From: Colius striatus
Lineage: Eukaryota > Chordata > Aves > Coliiformes > Coliidae
DNA length: 64,000 nucleotides
Direction of reading: 5' to 3'
Assembly: GCF_028858725.1 (NCBI RefSeq)
Contig: NC_084759.1
Location: 96,964,362-97,028,361 of the forward strand
The translations under genes were made by a program, and so were the position numbers. The notes below the pieces were generated by a model. That model was not told the origin of the DNA. It worked only from the letters and a program-made list of their open reading frames with translations, and did no database searches. This document shows positions 37,901 to 52,160 of this stretch, in pieces. Positions within the stretch are counted from its first letter, which is position 1, and every line of letters starts with the position of its first letter.

Positions 37901-40900
37901 TCAGTGTGTAACTCAACTTCAGTGCTCTGTTTAGTAAAACCAGGGGGGAATTCTAGGTCATTTTCAGAATAACACCTACACTGCTTCTGCTAGTTTGTCA
38001 GTCTACTATTGATGGGGTTTCTAAAAAATAAGGCTGTGAGCCAAGATTAATTTTATTGTAAGGTAATACCAGCAAGGAAAACAGACTGCACAAACTGCTA
38101 ATGAACAAAAAACAGATGGATGGACAACAGCATATGGAACACTTGAAAAAGACAATTGCACCCAGGTATTCATCTGTTTTCCAGTTCGAACCTGAGAAGA
38201 AAATGTTGGCAACCAATATGAAGTTCAAACATCAGATGCAAAGAAACTACATTTCTGAAAAATACTGACCAAAACCACTTGAAGATTCTGCTCCCTGCAG
38301 GAAAACCTTTGCTGTTTCCTATACAAATGTTCAGTGACAGTCACTTGGCATTGATGGACGTTTGTGATTGCCTTCCCAAGGGGACTATCACTTTAAGTGT
38401 AGAATGGTTTTGGAATTTTTGATAGTCATGAGTTACAGCATTTACTCGGACAAGCAAATTCAACTAAGTTTTCTAGTGCAAATGCCTTGTACAAAAACAG
38501 TTTTGCCACTGCAGAAACTGAGGAGTTTTGCTGGGTTTGTTTCCTTTTAAACAATCGCTTTTTGCAGACAGATTGCTGCTTTACAGAGTTCCAAATGCAC
38601 TACAGCTACCTATACCAAGTGTACAGACCCAGCAGAGAAATTCTCTTGTATTAGGAAATCCTAATACAAGGAAATAGAAATCCTTTCTATTAGGAAATGC
38701 AACAAATTAAAAAAAAACCAAAACAAACAACAACCGAATTATCCTTAAGCAACACCTTTTTAAAATTAAATAAAATTGCCCTTAAGCAATGACAATTTTC
38801 GTTCAGATCTTAAGACAGACTAAGCAATACTGATGAATAAACACAAAGCTTCTAAGTACTCAAAGTCTATTCCTTACTCACAAAACAACTGAACATCACA
38901 TTAAAGAAATCCCCAAAAAGTCACAGTAAAATTCTATTTTTTTTCGTCTTATTCCTCTATTTCTGTCTGTAAAAGTTTAACGCACCCCAAACAAAATCCT
39001 AGTTCAATTAGGTCCATGGGCTAGGATATTACTAAGGCCATCAGAATTCTGACAAATTAAAAAGGGAAAAAAATAGCTTTTTATTTTATCACAGGGTGCA
39101 CCAAAATTTAAATCTAATTCTGTGTACGTACTGGATTTACACTACTGTCACCTACATTTAAGGTAATTTCTGATTTATAATATGTATACTGTATATAATT
39201 ACTTACCTGTACATGATAAGTCACTAGAAACTTGTTTTCTAACGTAATCCACAGTCTGGCCCAATCGGGTTGAAGTATCATATGGAACTTCATTATCACA
39301 TATGTAGCACCTGTCTCCACCCCCCGCAAAAAGAAAAACAATTAATCCTATTTCTTTCCATGGTTTACAAACCTTAAACTATTTGCCTGTTTGATGTAAT
39401 TCATTACACCAAGTTATATTACAAGATTTAAGACTTCTAAATCTTCAATCTATTTCTGATCAAGAAAATAAAAAGTTTAAAAATTATCTTTACTAGGTGA
39501 TTTCAAGTGACTGAAGGTTATAATTTACAAACATAAATTAGACTCTTAAAAGATGTGCTTAGAAACATTGCTGCAAGAAAAATAAATGCAGAGAGAATTT
39601 TGCCAAAATAAACAAACTAAGATATCGAGCCCTAAAGGAAGTGACTAACCAATGTCTGAGCATCGACAAATATTCTGTTTATTTTAGCCAATCAAATACT
39701 TCAATATATTTAAACAGGATAAGAAATAAATCAGTGTTCCCCATCAGTTCTGCACACTTATTTCTCCTTCTGTTGTGACAAATCTCTTTTTATCTTATGT
39801 GCAAAATGGATGGTTGAGTCACTAACCTGTTTTAGACAAAATTGTGAGAGAAGCTGCAGTGATAAGGCTCAGGTACAGGTAAAATTCTGCTACAACACAT
39901 ACAGCTGAATGAGTTGTGTGTACCAATTTTATAGTTCTGCCCAATGGGCTCTTTAAGAGGTCACAAAAGCTATCAAAGAGAATGAAAATACTTCTGCCCA
40001 TTGAAACACACCAATCACAATCGTTAAGCACAAATGCATTTAGCACATTTCAGAATTACCACGTCATATTGTTTTCTGATATTAAAAGCAGCAGAAGTCT
40101 GCAGAAAAGTGCTTCTTAATCTCTAGCATCCCTGGAATTAGCTACAGTTTTCACATTAATTCAAACCTCATTAAAATCAAACACCTCAACTGTTGTATCC
40201 CCAAGTATATATTTATTGTGTGTCTGGTTAATTATAAAAATAGGCATTCTCACTTTTGGAATACGAAATGTGTCCATGGGCAATTTAAACATCAAAATCT
40301 TTCACTGATCAGAAACATTGTAGGTAACCCTGAAGGAATCTAAGCATTGGAAAACGTTTTTAGAGTGATGGCTGTTTGACCACGTGAAGGGAAGGGAATG
40401 GAAAAACATAAGTAGACCCCACTGCTATGTCATACAAGTACTGAAAATACAATAGCACTTGATGTAAACCCAAACCAGCAGAACTTAATGAACTACTAGA
40501 ACTCTCCTCTCTCTCTCCAAGTTCAAAATGTTTAACTGTTCACATGTACTATTCAAACACAATTTCAACCATATATGCATGCACAACATAAAGAGATTTA
40601 TTCACACGTTCATACCATTAATAAATTAGATCAAAATTGCTTCTGCTTTTAGGTACTAAGCTTACTGTGAAATACAGTTGTTTGATTGTAGGTTTGACTT
40701 ATAATAACTTATAACCAGTACATTAATCCAAGAATAATTTCTTCTGTAGGTTTGTACTAAGAAAATCTAGAAAGCAGCAAAACAAATATCTCTCATTTGT
40801 AAGTACTTCAATTTAAAAATTATTTAAGTTTTAGGACTGAGAAAACAGAGCACTTAAAAATTATAGTCCTAACACTAATTTAAATTCATCAAAAGTTCAC

Positions 40901-43900
40901 TAGCTCATTAGTAATACCTTAAAAATAATGATCATTAGATAAAAGTGCTAAATATGACGAAGCAATACTGTTTTTTATAAAATTAACATGTCAATAAGTT
41001 TTTAGAAGTTTACTGAGCAAGATGAAAAAAATCTTTAGCTTGGAGGAGTGTAAGAGGTGACCTCGTTAATGTTTACAAATACAGGTATCCGGAGGATGGA
41101 GCCAGGCTCTTCCCAATGATACCAAATGATAGGACAAGAGGCAACAGGTACAAGCTAGAACCTGGATGAGTTTCTGTGTGACCTACTCTAGGAGGGAGTT
41201 TGGACTAGATGATCTTTCAAGGTCCCTTCCAACCTTTAAGATACTGTGTCCACACAGAATCACAGAATCTCTACATAGCATAGTTTAGAAAATTAAGATT
41301 TCCTCTTATATAGTAACATACTACTCCTTTTAATTGAAGGAGATACTACCAGAGAGATGGAATTTGTACTGATTGATCCAGTAGTATCTTGTAATTCTAC
41401 AGTCATGATTCTTCTTAACCACATGTATGATATTAAGATGTCACATTTATTGAGAAAATAAAAGTAATTAAGTTTGTAACTAAGTGCACATCAGAAAGGA
41501 GATTCTCCTGAAGCTGAAAGTTCAGATTTAGAGCTACAGATCAGCATTTGTTTCCACACGTCAGTATTCCGACAAAGCAAAAGTAGTAAAATATGAAGAC
41601 AACAGCCTTTCCTACTTGTTTAATTTCAATTTCAGTCATGAAAATTTTCTAGTTATGTATTTTACAAGAAATTGATACATATTCATCAAATCTCAGCACA
41701 GACTGATGGTTTTCTTCTGTGTGGAAATGCTTTATATACATCTAGAGAAATCCTAGAATTCACAAAGAAAACATAAATGCTGTCCTTCATCTGTTGCTCT
41801 CTAGCTATGTCTTAAAACTGTTGCCTGAAAAACTCACCAAACACTCCAGTTGTCCAGACTGAGAACCAAACAATGGGGATCTGATCTTGGCGTTGTATAA
41901 TGCTTTAAAGCGTGCTGTTCTTGAGAATTTCTGCCACAGCCCTATAATGTTGATAACCAGAAATGTCACAAAATCCAGTTGACTACAGATGAAGCATATA
42001 TAAAGTCAGAGGATCAACAAAGTATTAAAATGACAACTATTAATTATGTTAAACTAATTAGGATGAACAAATGAGTCTGCTTCAAGACACTTATTTCTGC
42101 AGAAGGAAAGGTAACTTACTGAGTGCAGAACAACTATGAAGTTACGTGAACACTGAGCATCCAATTTACAAATTCCAATCTGAACAGCCTGAAGAACGCA
42201 ACACAACTAAAACTTCTCCAGCATGCAGAGTTCTAAGTTTAATAAACTAATATGAACATAAGATCTTATTGTAAAAATCACAGATTAGGAGCATTAATTG
42301 AAATATCTTTTTCCTTAGGAAAATAAATTAGACTTTCTAGGAAAACAAGTCCTCTAGATGGTGTTTTAGCCTTAAGCCTGGTAAATGCCTTTGTGCCAAG
42401 TTTCTAAGTACTTCACTCGTAATGCGGAACAGACAGTTTCAAAATCACACTGCCGTATATAAAATAATTTATGCAGCATTACCTTTAAAATAAAAAAAAA
42501 GAGAGAACAGAAGAGGCAAAAGCCATGTTGTTGCAGTACATTATGAGACAATGAAAGATACCAAGACAAATGATCAACAAAACAAGAGATACCCTATGGC
42601 CACATTTTAGACATAGCCATATCGAAGGGCTTTCATCAGTCTCCTCAGATTTCTCTCGTGTCTTGTTGTCTGCCTTGCAGTCCTGACAAACACACCATTC
42701 CACATTCAGCAGTGCCTTTTTCAGATGACCTTGTTCCAATCCTTTACGAACATGTTTGCACACCGGCTCTACAAAATAAAAAGCACAAGAAGGATGTAGG
42801 TATCGTAACAATGGCAAATATCAATGACACAGGCAGCAATCTAGAGTCAAAGAAATGCTGATAATTTAACAAACTTATTGGGAAAAAACCCTTTGTTACC
42901 CCATTCGTGATTCAGGGATGTCGTTGTTGCATCCTAAACTACTGCAGTGCTTAAAAAAAGAAAAACAACAACAAAAAAAGAAAAATGTATCACTCAAACC
43001 TACATCTAGTCAGAGTTGACAAAACTTTGGATACAAACCTACCTACAGTGCCAGGCTGTGGGCTTCTATTATTGTGGTGTTAGGATTCCCACACCTCCCA
43101 GGAAGCAGCCACAGCCCACTGCCACGGTTCCCAGTCACCAAGGCAGTGCCTGGTTGGCCTATAAAAGTGGAGATTATGGAGGTTACGCTTCCAGCTGAGC
43201 TGCCTCAGTGAAATTATGCAGCAGACTATGGTAAAAAAAGAATGACGGAGTCATCCTACCTATACCATTACCACTTTGCACAACAATACCACACCCTACT
43301 CTGAGCTTTTGCATCAAGCCCAAAAGGTGTGGCTCCACTTATTCAACCTAAATTTACTAAGAATGGTTACACCAAGAACAGTCATCTGTTGCTAAAAGCT
43401 ACTATTAGGAGTTCAGTTTATTTTTTAAATTTTTATGGTTATTGGTTACACTGTCATTTGAGCAAAGAGAAGCTGCTTCTAAGCTTAAATCTTTTATAGA
43501 AAAACTGAGAAACCACATGTGCAAATTGATTCAAGTTCTTCCAAATAAAAAAAAATGAGAAACTTTTTTTTACAGTGTAAATGTTTGTAAGACATTTAGC
43601 ATCAGCAGCCTATGATTCTTCACAATTTGTAATTATAAAAGTATAGATTTGCAAATACAGGGCTCAATATCTGACAGTACAAAGAGTCACCTCAGAAGTC
43701 AAAAAGCACAGAGTAAACACACCCATGCTAGAAGAAAAATTCTCTGTACTTCATATGTTTAAAAAAAAAGTTTTAAAAAAAAAAAATCACATTGAGAAGA
43801 ATTATATAGCTGTTTACTTAATTCAAGTTGAGTGTCTTGAGTCCTCTCCTACACAGGTATTTTTATTCATTAGATAGCATAGCAGTTTTCAACCTATCTT

Positions 43901-45396
43901 TGTTGAGGACCATATATAAGATTACAGCCTCAAGGTAGCAAACATTTCTTGGAGTGAGCTGAAACTGGTGAAAAGTTTCATACCTACAGTTTTGTTTCTG
44001 TCCAAGACTACAGAATTTTACCACAGTTACAAATGCTAGCCAATGAGAGGCAGATACAGATATTACAATGCACTTTTAAGTCCTTTTAGAAAAGCACAAG
44101 CTTCATCTACAACGTCAAAATTGTGGCTTTTAAACAAACTTTGTATATTGAGCACTACTATTACAGTGGAATTATTCACAATAGTCAGTCTTGGTTTACA
44201 TTTGTGACTTTAAGGACTTCATCAGGTTAAGACGGTCTATTTTTAGCTAAAGAGGTGAGATGCCATCAGCAAATGGACCAGAAATTATTTTTTCTTTTCT
44301 GAAGAAAAAAATGAGGAACAATCATATCAGAAAAATTCATACCAGATATTGATCTCTACTCCAGAAAAAGACAAAACAGAACAAACAAAAAAAAAGCAAA
44401 AAACACAAGAAAACAAAAAAACCCCACATTAAAGCAGATAAGAAGCAATAGGAGAGAAGCTACCACAAGCAGGATAAGCAGGAAACCTAAGCAGAACAGA
44501 ACTGAATTTAAACTAAACAGGCCATCACACTGAGCCTCCTGGATAAAGCACTCTCTCTCTCAGCTACATTAGCAAGGTTCAACTTATTTCCCCAGATACA
44601 ATTAAAAAAAAAAAGATAGACAAGATAATCTGTGGCCTAGTAGACAAGATGACAGTAAAAAATGCTACACAACACAAGCAAAACCAAGAGCTAGAAGAAC
44701 CAGGGTAAACAAGATAGCAAATAGAATTTCAACACAGAGGTGAGATCCAGCTAGAAGGATAACACTATTTGGGCTATTTTTCTGAAGGAACAGAAGGCAA
44801 GTAAAAGAAATAAGTTTTAATGAAAAAGCACTACAACTAGAGTGCTGGGGTGTCCAGGGCTAGTAACTAAGTTAGTTGCTAGTGTAAAGAAAAATGATTT
44901 CACAGAAATATTTTAACCACAATCTCTTGCTGAAGAGAGAATCTTTTACAACAAAATCTTCATTAGGAAAATGCTACTTAAACCTATCATGACAAGCTCA
45001 ACAACTGACTCAGCAAATTCTTTCTAAAATTCTGAGGAATTCTGTGCTATTCAAAGCGATCTGTGTGTTAGTAAGGAACTGTGTGTCTGAGTTTTCTGAA
45101 TACCTCAAAATGATGCTGGCTTTCAAGACAGGATTATTGTTTTCTAGAATCCTTAGAAGAGCAGCAACACTACTGTTTCTTGACAGACTTCAGTTTCAAT
45201 TACACAAACCCGCACTTTGTAAATGAGACTTCAAAGCCAGTGACTAATATAAAGGCCTTCTAATATTAATAACTTTTCAAGCCCGTGAAGGTTAAAACAG
45301 ACATCAGGACCATAGACTTCTCTAAGGACAAATACCTTGTGTATCTGGAGATTCGTCAGACTGTGCAGCTTTGCCTTTGATGCGTTTCTTTCCCAT
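25923..45396 (-). CDS. USP16: USP16, ubiquitin carboxyl-terminal hydrolase 16
   Basis: A cysteine protease that removes ubiquitin from histone H2A and is needed in cell-cycle progression and Polycomb-linked gene control. Seventeen coding exons, in transcript order: 45396-45336, 42768-42593, 41941-41838, 39310-39207, 37374-37193, 36220-36128, 35441-35311, 34963-34876, 33980-33902, 32256-32165, 31350-31294, 30179-30012, 29410-28738, 28017-27923, 26695-26609, 26315-26159 and 26047-25923. Frame is kept throughout and gives 823 residues, the human length as I recall it. An N-terminal UBP zinc finger (about 22-142) has Cys24, His26, Cys48, Cys51, Cys73, Cys76, Cys81, His89, His93 and His102. The Cys box [16 protein letters not shown] carries catalytic Cys202. 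The His box [12 protein letters not shown] carries His757, with Asp798 in WFHISD. A Lys-rich patch (430-456) and an acidic insert in the 673-nt exon interrupt the catalytic domain. A non-coding first exon lies near 47136. Confidence 0.98.
27858..27881. repeat. AT-rich hairpin in USP16 intron 15
   Basis: TATATACACA and TGTGTATATA are perfect 10-bp inverted arms around a TTTT spacer. The element lies about 42 bases inside the intron from the exon donor at 27923. Confidence 0.7.
29524..29539. repeat. poly-G tract (16 G) in USP16 intron 13
   Basis: Sixteen consecutive G on the plus strand, which are C in USP16 pre-mRNA. The tract lies about 115 bp upstream of the 673-nt exon on the USP16 strand. 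Confidence 0.9.
33045..33845 (+). mobile_element. CR1 LINE, about 0.8 kb, antisense in USP16 intron 10
   Basis: The longest CR1 copy in the window. Its plus strand encodes decayed pieces of the ORF2 C-terminal region, such as [43 protein letters not shown] and [20 protein letters not shown], broken by stops and frameshifts. It ends in CTATTCTATGATTG. It lies antisense to USP16, and its 3' end is about 55 bases from the donor of the exon 33902-33980. Confidence 0.95.
38645..38691. repeat. compound palindrome in USP16 intron 5
   Basis: CTTGTATTAGGA (38645-38656) and TCCTAATACAAG (38659-38670) are perfect 12-bp inverted arms with a two-base spacer. Directly after them, AATAGAAA (38673-38680) and TTTCTATT (38684-38691) form a second hairpin. 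The second arm runs into a near-repeat of the first (CTATTAGGAAAT against GTATTAGGAAAT). Confidence 0.85.
41036..41270 (+). mobile_element. CR1 LINE fragment with internal deletion, USP16 intron 4
   Basis: CR1 sequence in plus orientation. It begins TTGGAGGAGTGTAAGAGGTG and contains GGAGGATGGAGCCAGGCTCT and CAAATGATAGGACAAGAGGC. At about 41160 it jumps from the AAGCTAGAAC segment straight to CTGGATGAGTTTCTGTGTGA. About 90-100 bases of the usual ORF2 end present in other copies of this window are missing. It ends in the GATGATCTTTCAAGGTCCCT and ACAGAATCACAGAAT blocks. Confidence 0.9.
43024..43330. other. GC-rich block with TATA-like motif in USP16 intron 2
   Basis: A patch richer in C and G than the AT-rich intron around it. 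It carries TATAAAAG at 43160-43167 on the plus strand and a short open frame (43016-43198) that I do not recognise. It could be an old repeat or a regulatory element. There is no supporting splice site or start context. Confidence 0.25.
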
Positions 45397-47135
45397 GTTT
45401 GCAGTCTGTTAATTTTCTTACTTGGAACTGTGACCTAGTAAAGAAAAACAGTAAGAAGGTAGGTATCAGCTGCATTGCTAAACAAAAAATTACTTCAACA
45501 ACAGCCAAGATGTCCCTTGAGGTGAATTCACTTGTTTCAATTTGACATTTTCAAAAGAAAATAATCATACCTTAACATGAAACAATTGTAACTGTTACAG
45601 AAGCAAAATCACAGTAAACATTATAAAAACCAGATGATTTAAAACCTTAAATCAAAAGAACTGCACAAAAGAATAAGATGGGAAACTCAAGTATCAGAAA
45701 TTCTATAAACTTTAGGAATTGTACTTTAACTAGCTAGTAACACAGTGATTTTAAGAAAAAATAATTATGTATGTCCCAATTAATCTTCAAGTTTATGGCA
45801 ATAACAATCTTTCAGTTTTCCTTCCTGCCAACTCCTTGTATCTTTCATGTAGTTTGAGACATGCAAATGCTCTAATATATCCAAAAACATACAGGCTTCC
45901 ATTTTTCATTTTCTTCACTGGGGTAGATATTTATCATTATCTTCCCATCATAGAAAGCAAATAATTCAGATAAGGTCTGTTATTTGGCATGCCTGTAGAC
46001 TTCTCTAGAAGAGTGATCTACCACCACAGAGTCCTAAGTCACGAGCTTGCCTTCAAGAAGTTGGCTACTGCATATATGGCAGGTCATTCTAGTCTATGGC
46101 CCCTATACCTTGTCTCACAAAAGATCATTCAAAAAGATGAGGTAAATTTCACAATCAACACAGGCTACACAATGCAAGCTAAAAAGAGTTCAAAATCAAG
46201 TCTCTGCAGTCCCTCGCAGGCTGGCCTAACCCTGCTGTCCACCCTTCACATAAACAAGTTAGCACAGTACTAAGTGTGACTTGTGACATCCACCCTTTCA
46301 AAACCATTTTTTAGCTCATGCTCAGCAGCACTCCAGCCACGGAGAGCAGCTGCCCACTTGGAGCTATCAGCCGAAAAATTAAGCCAGTTCGAGCGAATCA
46401 GAGAGAAACTAAGCCAGGAAAAAGTTTGCGCATGACAGTCACAGAGAACGTTTTATATGAATCATGCTTTTAGGACAGCTTACTCTAGTTGTTAAGTGAC
46501 AGGTCGGCAGCCACTCCATCGAAAGAACTATCAACTTTCTCAATTTAGCATTCCATTTGTTCAGGAAAAAAAATGGCAGTTCAGCCAACAAACTCCCTCT
46601 ACAGTACATTTTCCTGCAAAAGCTACAATATCTGACCTTAGGTGAACAACTCTAAACCGCCAAAACCCTCTCCAAACCTGACTTTGCCCCCGCCAGGCAG
46701 GCAGGCAGGCAAGACAGCGTAAACACGTGTGGCTGTTAATTTAAACCCACGCCGCGTCTGCACAGACTTGTCCGACTGGCTCTTCGCCGGACTTTTCCAC
46801 GGAGCAGCCCACGCTAGGAAACGCGCCGCACAGCCCAATAGCTAACGCAATAAAACGACAGTTTGGTTCTGGTTTCTTTTGGTGGGTTTCTTTTTGTAAA
46901 TAAGACAAAGTGGTCCGCACCTGCGTCGGACAGAGACCTGGGAAAAATACCCACAGAGGCACACCCGAGAAACCACCGGGGCTCGGGCCCCAGGGGCTCC
47001 GCCAGACACCTGTCGCCAGCGGGGAACCGACGCTTCTTGTCTGGAAGGGCAGCGGCGGGGAGCGAGTCCGCCCGGCGACTAAGCATAGCCCGGCTGGGCG
47101 ATGGGCTCGGCTCTTCCCCCCGCCGCCGCACTCAC

Positions 47136-47330
47136 CCCGCGTCCTGGCAGCTGGGCCGGGCGGCCCACGTGCTCCTGGGTCTCGCCACCGCCGCGCACAC
47201 TCGCCCCGTCAGCGCCGCGCCACCCCGCCCGCTTCCGATCAGCCCGCGTTCGCCTCTCGGGCCTTCCCTGACAGGCGCCACAGCCAATAGCGAAGGCCGA
47301 GAGTCTCGGACGGAGCGAGGCTGCTGACCG
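47136..47330 (-). other. USP16: USP16 non-coding first exon (5' UTR)
   Basis: On the minus strand the sequence GACGCGGG|GTGAGTGC gives a strong donor with the exon ending at 47136. It would splice to the acceptor CTTTACTAG|GTCACAG, where exon 2 begins at 45434 and carries the start codon at 45396. The upstream limit of the exon is a guess from the CpG island. Confidence 0.65.
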
Positions 47331-47632
47331 CCGCAAGAAAGTGAGTCCCGAGGCGGGGGAAGGGGAGCGTTCGCGACGCAAGCAGCGCGACAGCAGTACC
47401 AGAGAGGGGTGGTGGGGGGCTCCCGTCCCTCACCTGCCGGTGCCGCGGGGCGAACAGCTGGGTAGCGCATGGCTCTGTCGCGGGGCAGCCCGGCAACTTC
47501 ACCTCATTCTCAGGCGGCTGTGGGGACGGTCACCAGCAGCCATGCGCGCGGCCGCCGCGCTGCATTCTGGAACCGAGAGGACACGGTGGGCAGGGAGTGA
47601 GGGAAATGAAGGGGCAGGAGGAGGCTGCGTCC

Positions 47633-47642
47633 GCGCATGCGC
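47633..47642. promoter_or_regulatory. NRF1-type palindrome
   Basis: GCGCATGCGC is the full palindromic core bound by NRF1. It lies about 170 bases upstream of the RWDD2B first donor, inside the CpG island. Confidence 0.6.
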
Positions 47643-47984
47643 GGGCGCATCGCGCCTCCTCCTCCGCCGTGCCGCGCCCCCGGGGCTGCCGGTGGCTGCT
47701 GGGCAACGGGAGGCCGCTGCCGGGGTCGGAGTTCACGGGACAGGTTTGCTCGGCGAGGGAGTGGAAGGTCCTATGCGCGTTGCTGTCCACCTCTGCGGCC
47801 GCGCAACCAGGTATGCGGCCCTCTGAGACATAAATTCATTTGGTGATACACGACCTCATCCGTCCCGTCGCAGGTCAATGGAAGCCTGATGGACCGTGAC
47901 AGAATATCGCCACGCTCCTCATTGCCCGACCATGCATGAGCTAGTTTTAGCGGGCTTGCTTATGACGATTTATGTAGGGAGCTT

Positions 47985-48058
47985 GCTTTGGCAGGGGAGT
48001 TGGACTAGATTATCTCCGGAAGTCTCTCCCAATCCCCACCATTCTATGATTCTATTAA
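47985..48058 (+). mobile_element. CR1 3' terminal scrap in RWDD2B intron 1
   Basis: TTGGACTAGATTATCTCCGG followed by CCATTCTATGATTCTA is a CR1 tail. The copy is about 70 bp long and ends about 90 bases before exon 2. Confidence 0.85.
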
Positions 48059-48157
48059 TTAATATGATTTATTGAAATGGATAGTCAGTGAACTTTGTCC
48101 CATATTCAAGGCCTGTTTTTCTTCCCTGATTCCTTCTTTGATTAGGAGACGACAGAA

Positions 48158-50441
<2,284 letters not shown>

Positions 50442-50676
50442 AGGGGTTGAAGATCACCACAGGTCCAAGTGCCCTCATTTGTACATTAATCCTTGTAACA
50501 GATTCCTTAGCTTTTCTGCAACAGTTGATTAGAGAGGGAGTTAATAACTCATGGTTTATATGTTTAATGCAGTTTTCATTGAAAACAAATACCTGGTGAA
50601 ATCCTGAATAATGGTAATGACTAAGTGGATGCTTTATTACACTTTCTGGTTTTAAGGACATTTAGGGTATATACCT

Positions 50677-50682
50677 AATAAA
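50677..50682 (+). promoter_or_regulatory. RWDD2B poly(A) signal AATAAA
   Basis: The first AATAAA after the stop codon, 236 bases downstream. Confidence 0.7.
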
Positions 50683-50699
50683 AATGAATAACCTACCAA

Positions 50700-51590
50700 G
50701 CAGTTACAGAATTATAAATGAATAAATAGATGGACTTATGGTGAAAGAATATATGATTATGAAGAGACAAAAATTAAGTGTAGATGTCTCAGGAGACAAA
50801 ATATTATGTTTACATTATTTATTACTGTTTACATACACTACAGAAAGACTTTTTTGTAATGATCTTTTCTACTACTTTCTACCTAAAAATATGTTAAGCC
50901 ATGAGATTTAATATTTTATTAAAAAAAACAGAAAAAAGGAGGGAATGAGTTCATAAAAGTCTTGTTCATGTAAACAAGAGGAGCTAGGATGCTGGCTCTT
51001 AAGAATTTTCTGTAGGAAAATGTGTATGTGTGGGTAAGAGAGGTGCTATGGTGGCTCCACTAGGTCTGTAACTGAGGAGTCTAGTGTGTTTACTCACGTA
51101 AAAGCAGAAGTTAACCAAGGATTGCGCTGCCTTACAGCTCACTCCAAAACAGTAGACCGATCCTCACCCTGCTGAAACCATCAGTTCAGGCAATTACTCT
51201 AATTTTAGAGTGAGTTGTGCTGTCTACACTTTATAGAGTCTGGTTTCAACCATGTTGTATCAACAAATGCTGATCTGTTTCTTGGCTTATGGATTCTGTA
51301 CCAAAATCACATACGTGTCATAAAAAGCAGACCTGGGTTGCTTCTGATGTTGATTAAATGTTTGTGGATATGGTAAAATTCCTCATGTCCAGATCTCAGG
51401 TGTGTATTTGGGACACCTTTTGCGGTGGCGCTTCGCAGCGATTTCATCCGACGAGTGCAGATCTGCACCTGTTTGATCTGCCAAAGCCCAGCCTTTAATA
51501 GAGGACCCACCAAGCGCCTGAAGCCCCCAGCGCTCCTCAGATCTAGGGGTGGGTACAAACTTTCAGGGTATTTCCACCGGATGGCATCAA
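50700..51590. other. spacer between RWDD2B and LTN1
   Basis: About 0.9 kb of AT-rich DNA with no repeat or exon that I recognise. GC content rises from about 51420 towards the LTN1 CpG island. Confidence 0.6.
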
Positions 51591-52160
51591 CCTCGTACTT
51601 CACGACGGCGCCGCCTTGGCCATTGTGAAAACCGCTGCGCTTCCCCCGTCAGCGCCGGTTTGCTTCGCGTGCGTGTTCCGAGGCAGAGGGCCCTGCGTGC
51701 CGCGTCTCCCGGGCAGCGGCACCTCCAGCCGCCCGCGGGCTGCCGTGGGGAAGCGGCGCGCCCAGCCCCGCCCCCCGCTCTCCGGAAGTGCCGCGCTTCT
51801 CCGCCCCGCCTGCGCCTTCCCTTGCTCCCGGTCGGTGCCTGCTGTCCGGCGCCGCCGCCATCGCCATGGGGGGCAAGAACAAGCAGCGAACCAAGGGCAA
51901 CCTGCGGGTGAGCGTGCCCTGCGGGGCGGGAGCTGCTGCACCGCGCCTCTGGGCCCCGCGTTCGGCCCATCCCGCCCCGCCTCAGCGGCCTGGCCGTGGG
52001 AGGCGGCGTGGGCCCGGGCCCCGACCGGCGGGTTAAGTCCACCTTTCCGTTCCCACCTGGTGCCTTGGGAAGGGGCCTGTAGGCAACCAGAGCCCCTCCC
52101 GTGCTGGGAGGCGGCGGAGTCTTCGGGCTTCGGGTTGTAGTTGCAGAGGCACCACCGGGC
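51590..52160. promoter_or_regulatory. CpG-island promoter of LTN1
   Basis: A CpG-dense region spanning the LTN1 first coding exon. CCGGAAGTG at 51782-51790, 76 bases upstream of the start codon, is a canonical ETS (GABPA/ELK) motif typical of TATA-less housekeeping promoters. The start codon has a strong Kozak context (GCCATGG). Confidence 0.8.

Larger units (their letters stand above)
46900..47830. promoter_or_regulatory. shared CpG-island bidirectional promoter, USP16 (-) and RWDD2B (+)
   Basis: A dense CpG region between the head-to-head genes. It holds the USP16 non-coding first exon (minus-strand donor at 47136|47135) and the RWDD2B first exon (plus-strand donor at 47810|47811). A CCAAT box at 47284-47288 on the plus strand, an E-box CACGTG at 47166-47171 and a perfect NRF1 palindrome GCGCATGCGC at 47633-47642 fit a housekeeping bidirectional promoter without TATA. 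Long open frames on both strands here are composition artefacts. Confidence 0.85.

Noticed and set aside
46814-47846. Many overlapping open frames of 70-160 codons between USP16 and RWDD2B
   Set aside because: Same CpG-island effect. Only the frame ending at 47810 in phase with RWDD2B exon 2 is kept, as a possible N-terminal extension.
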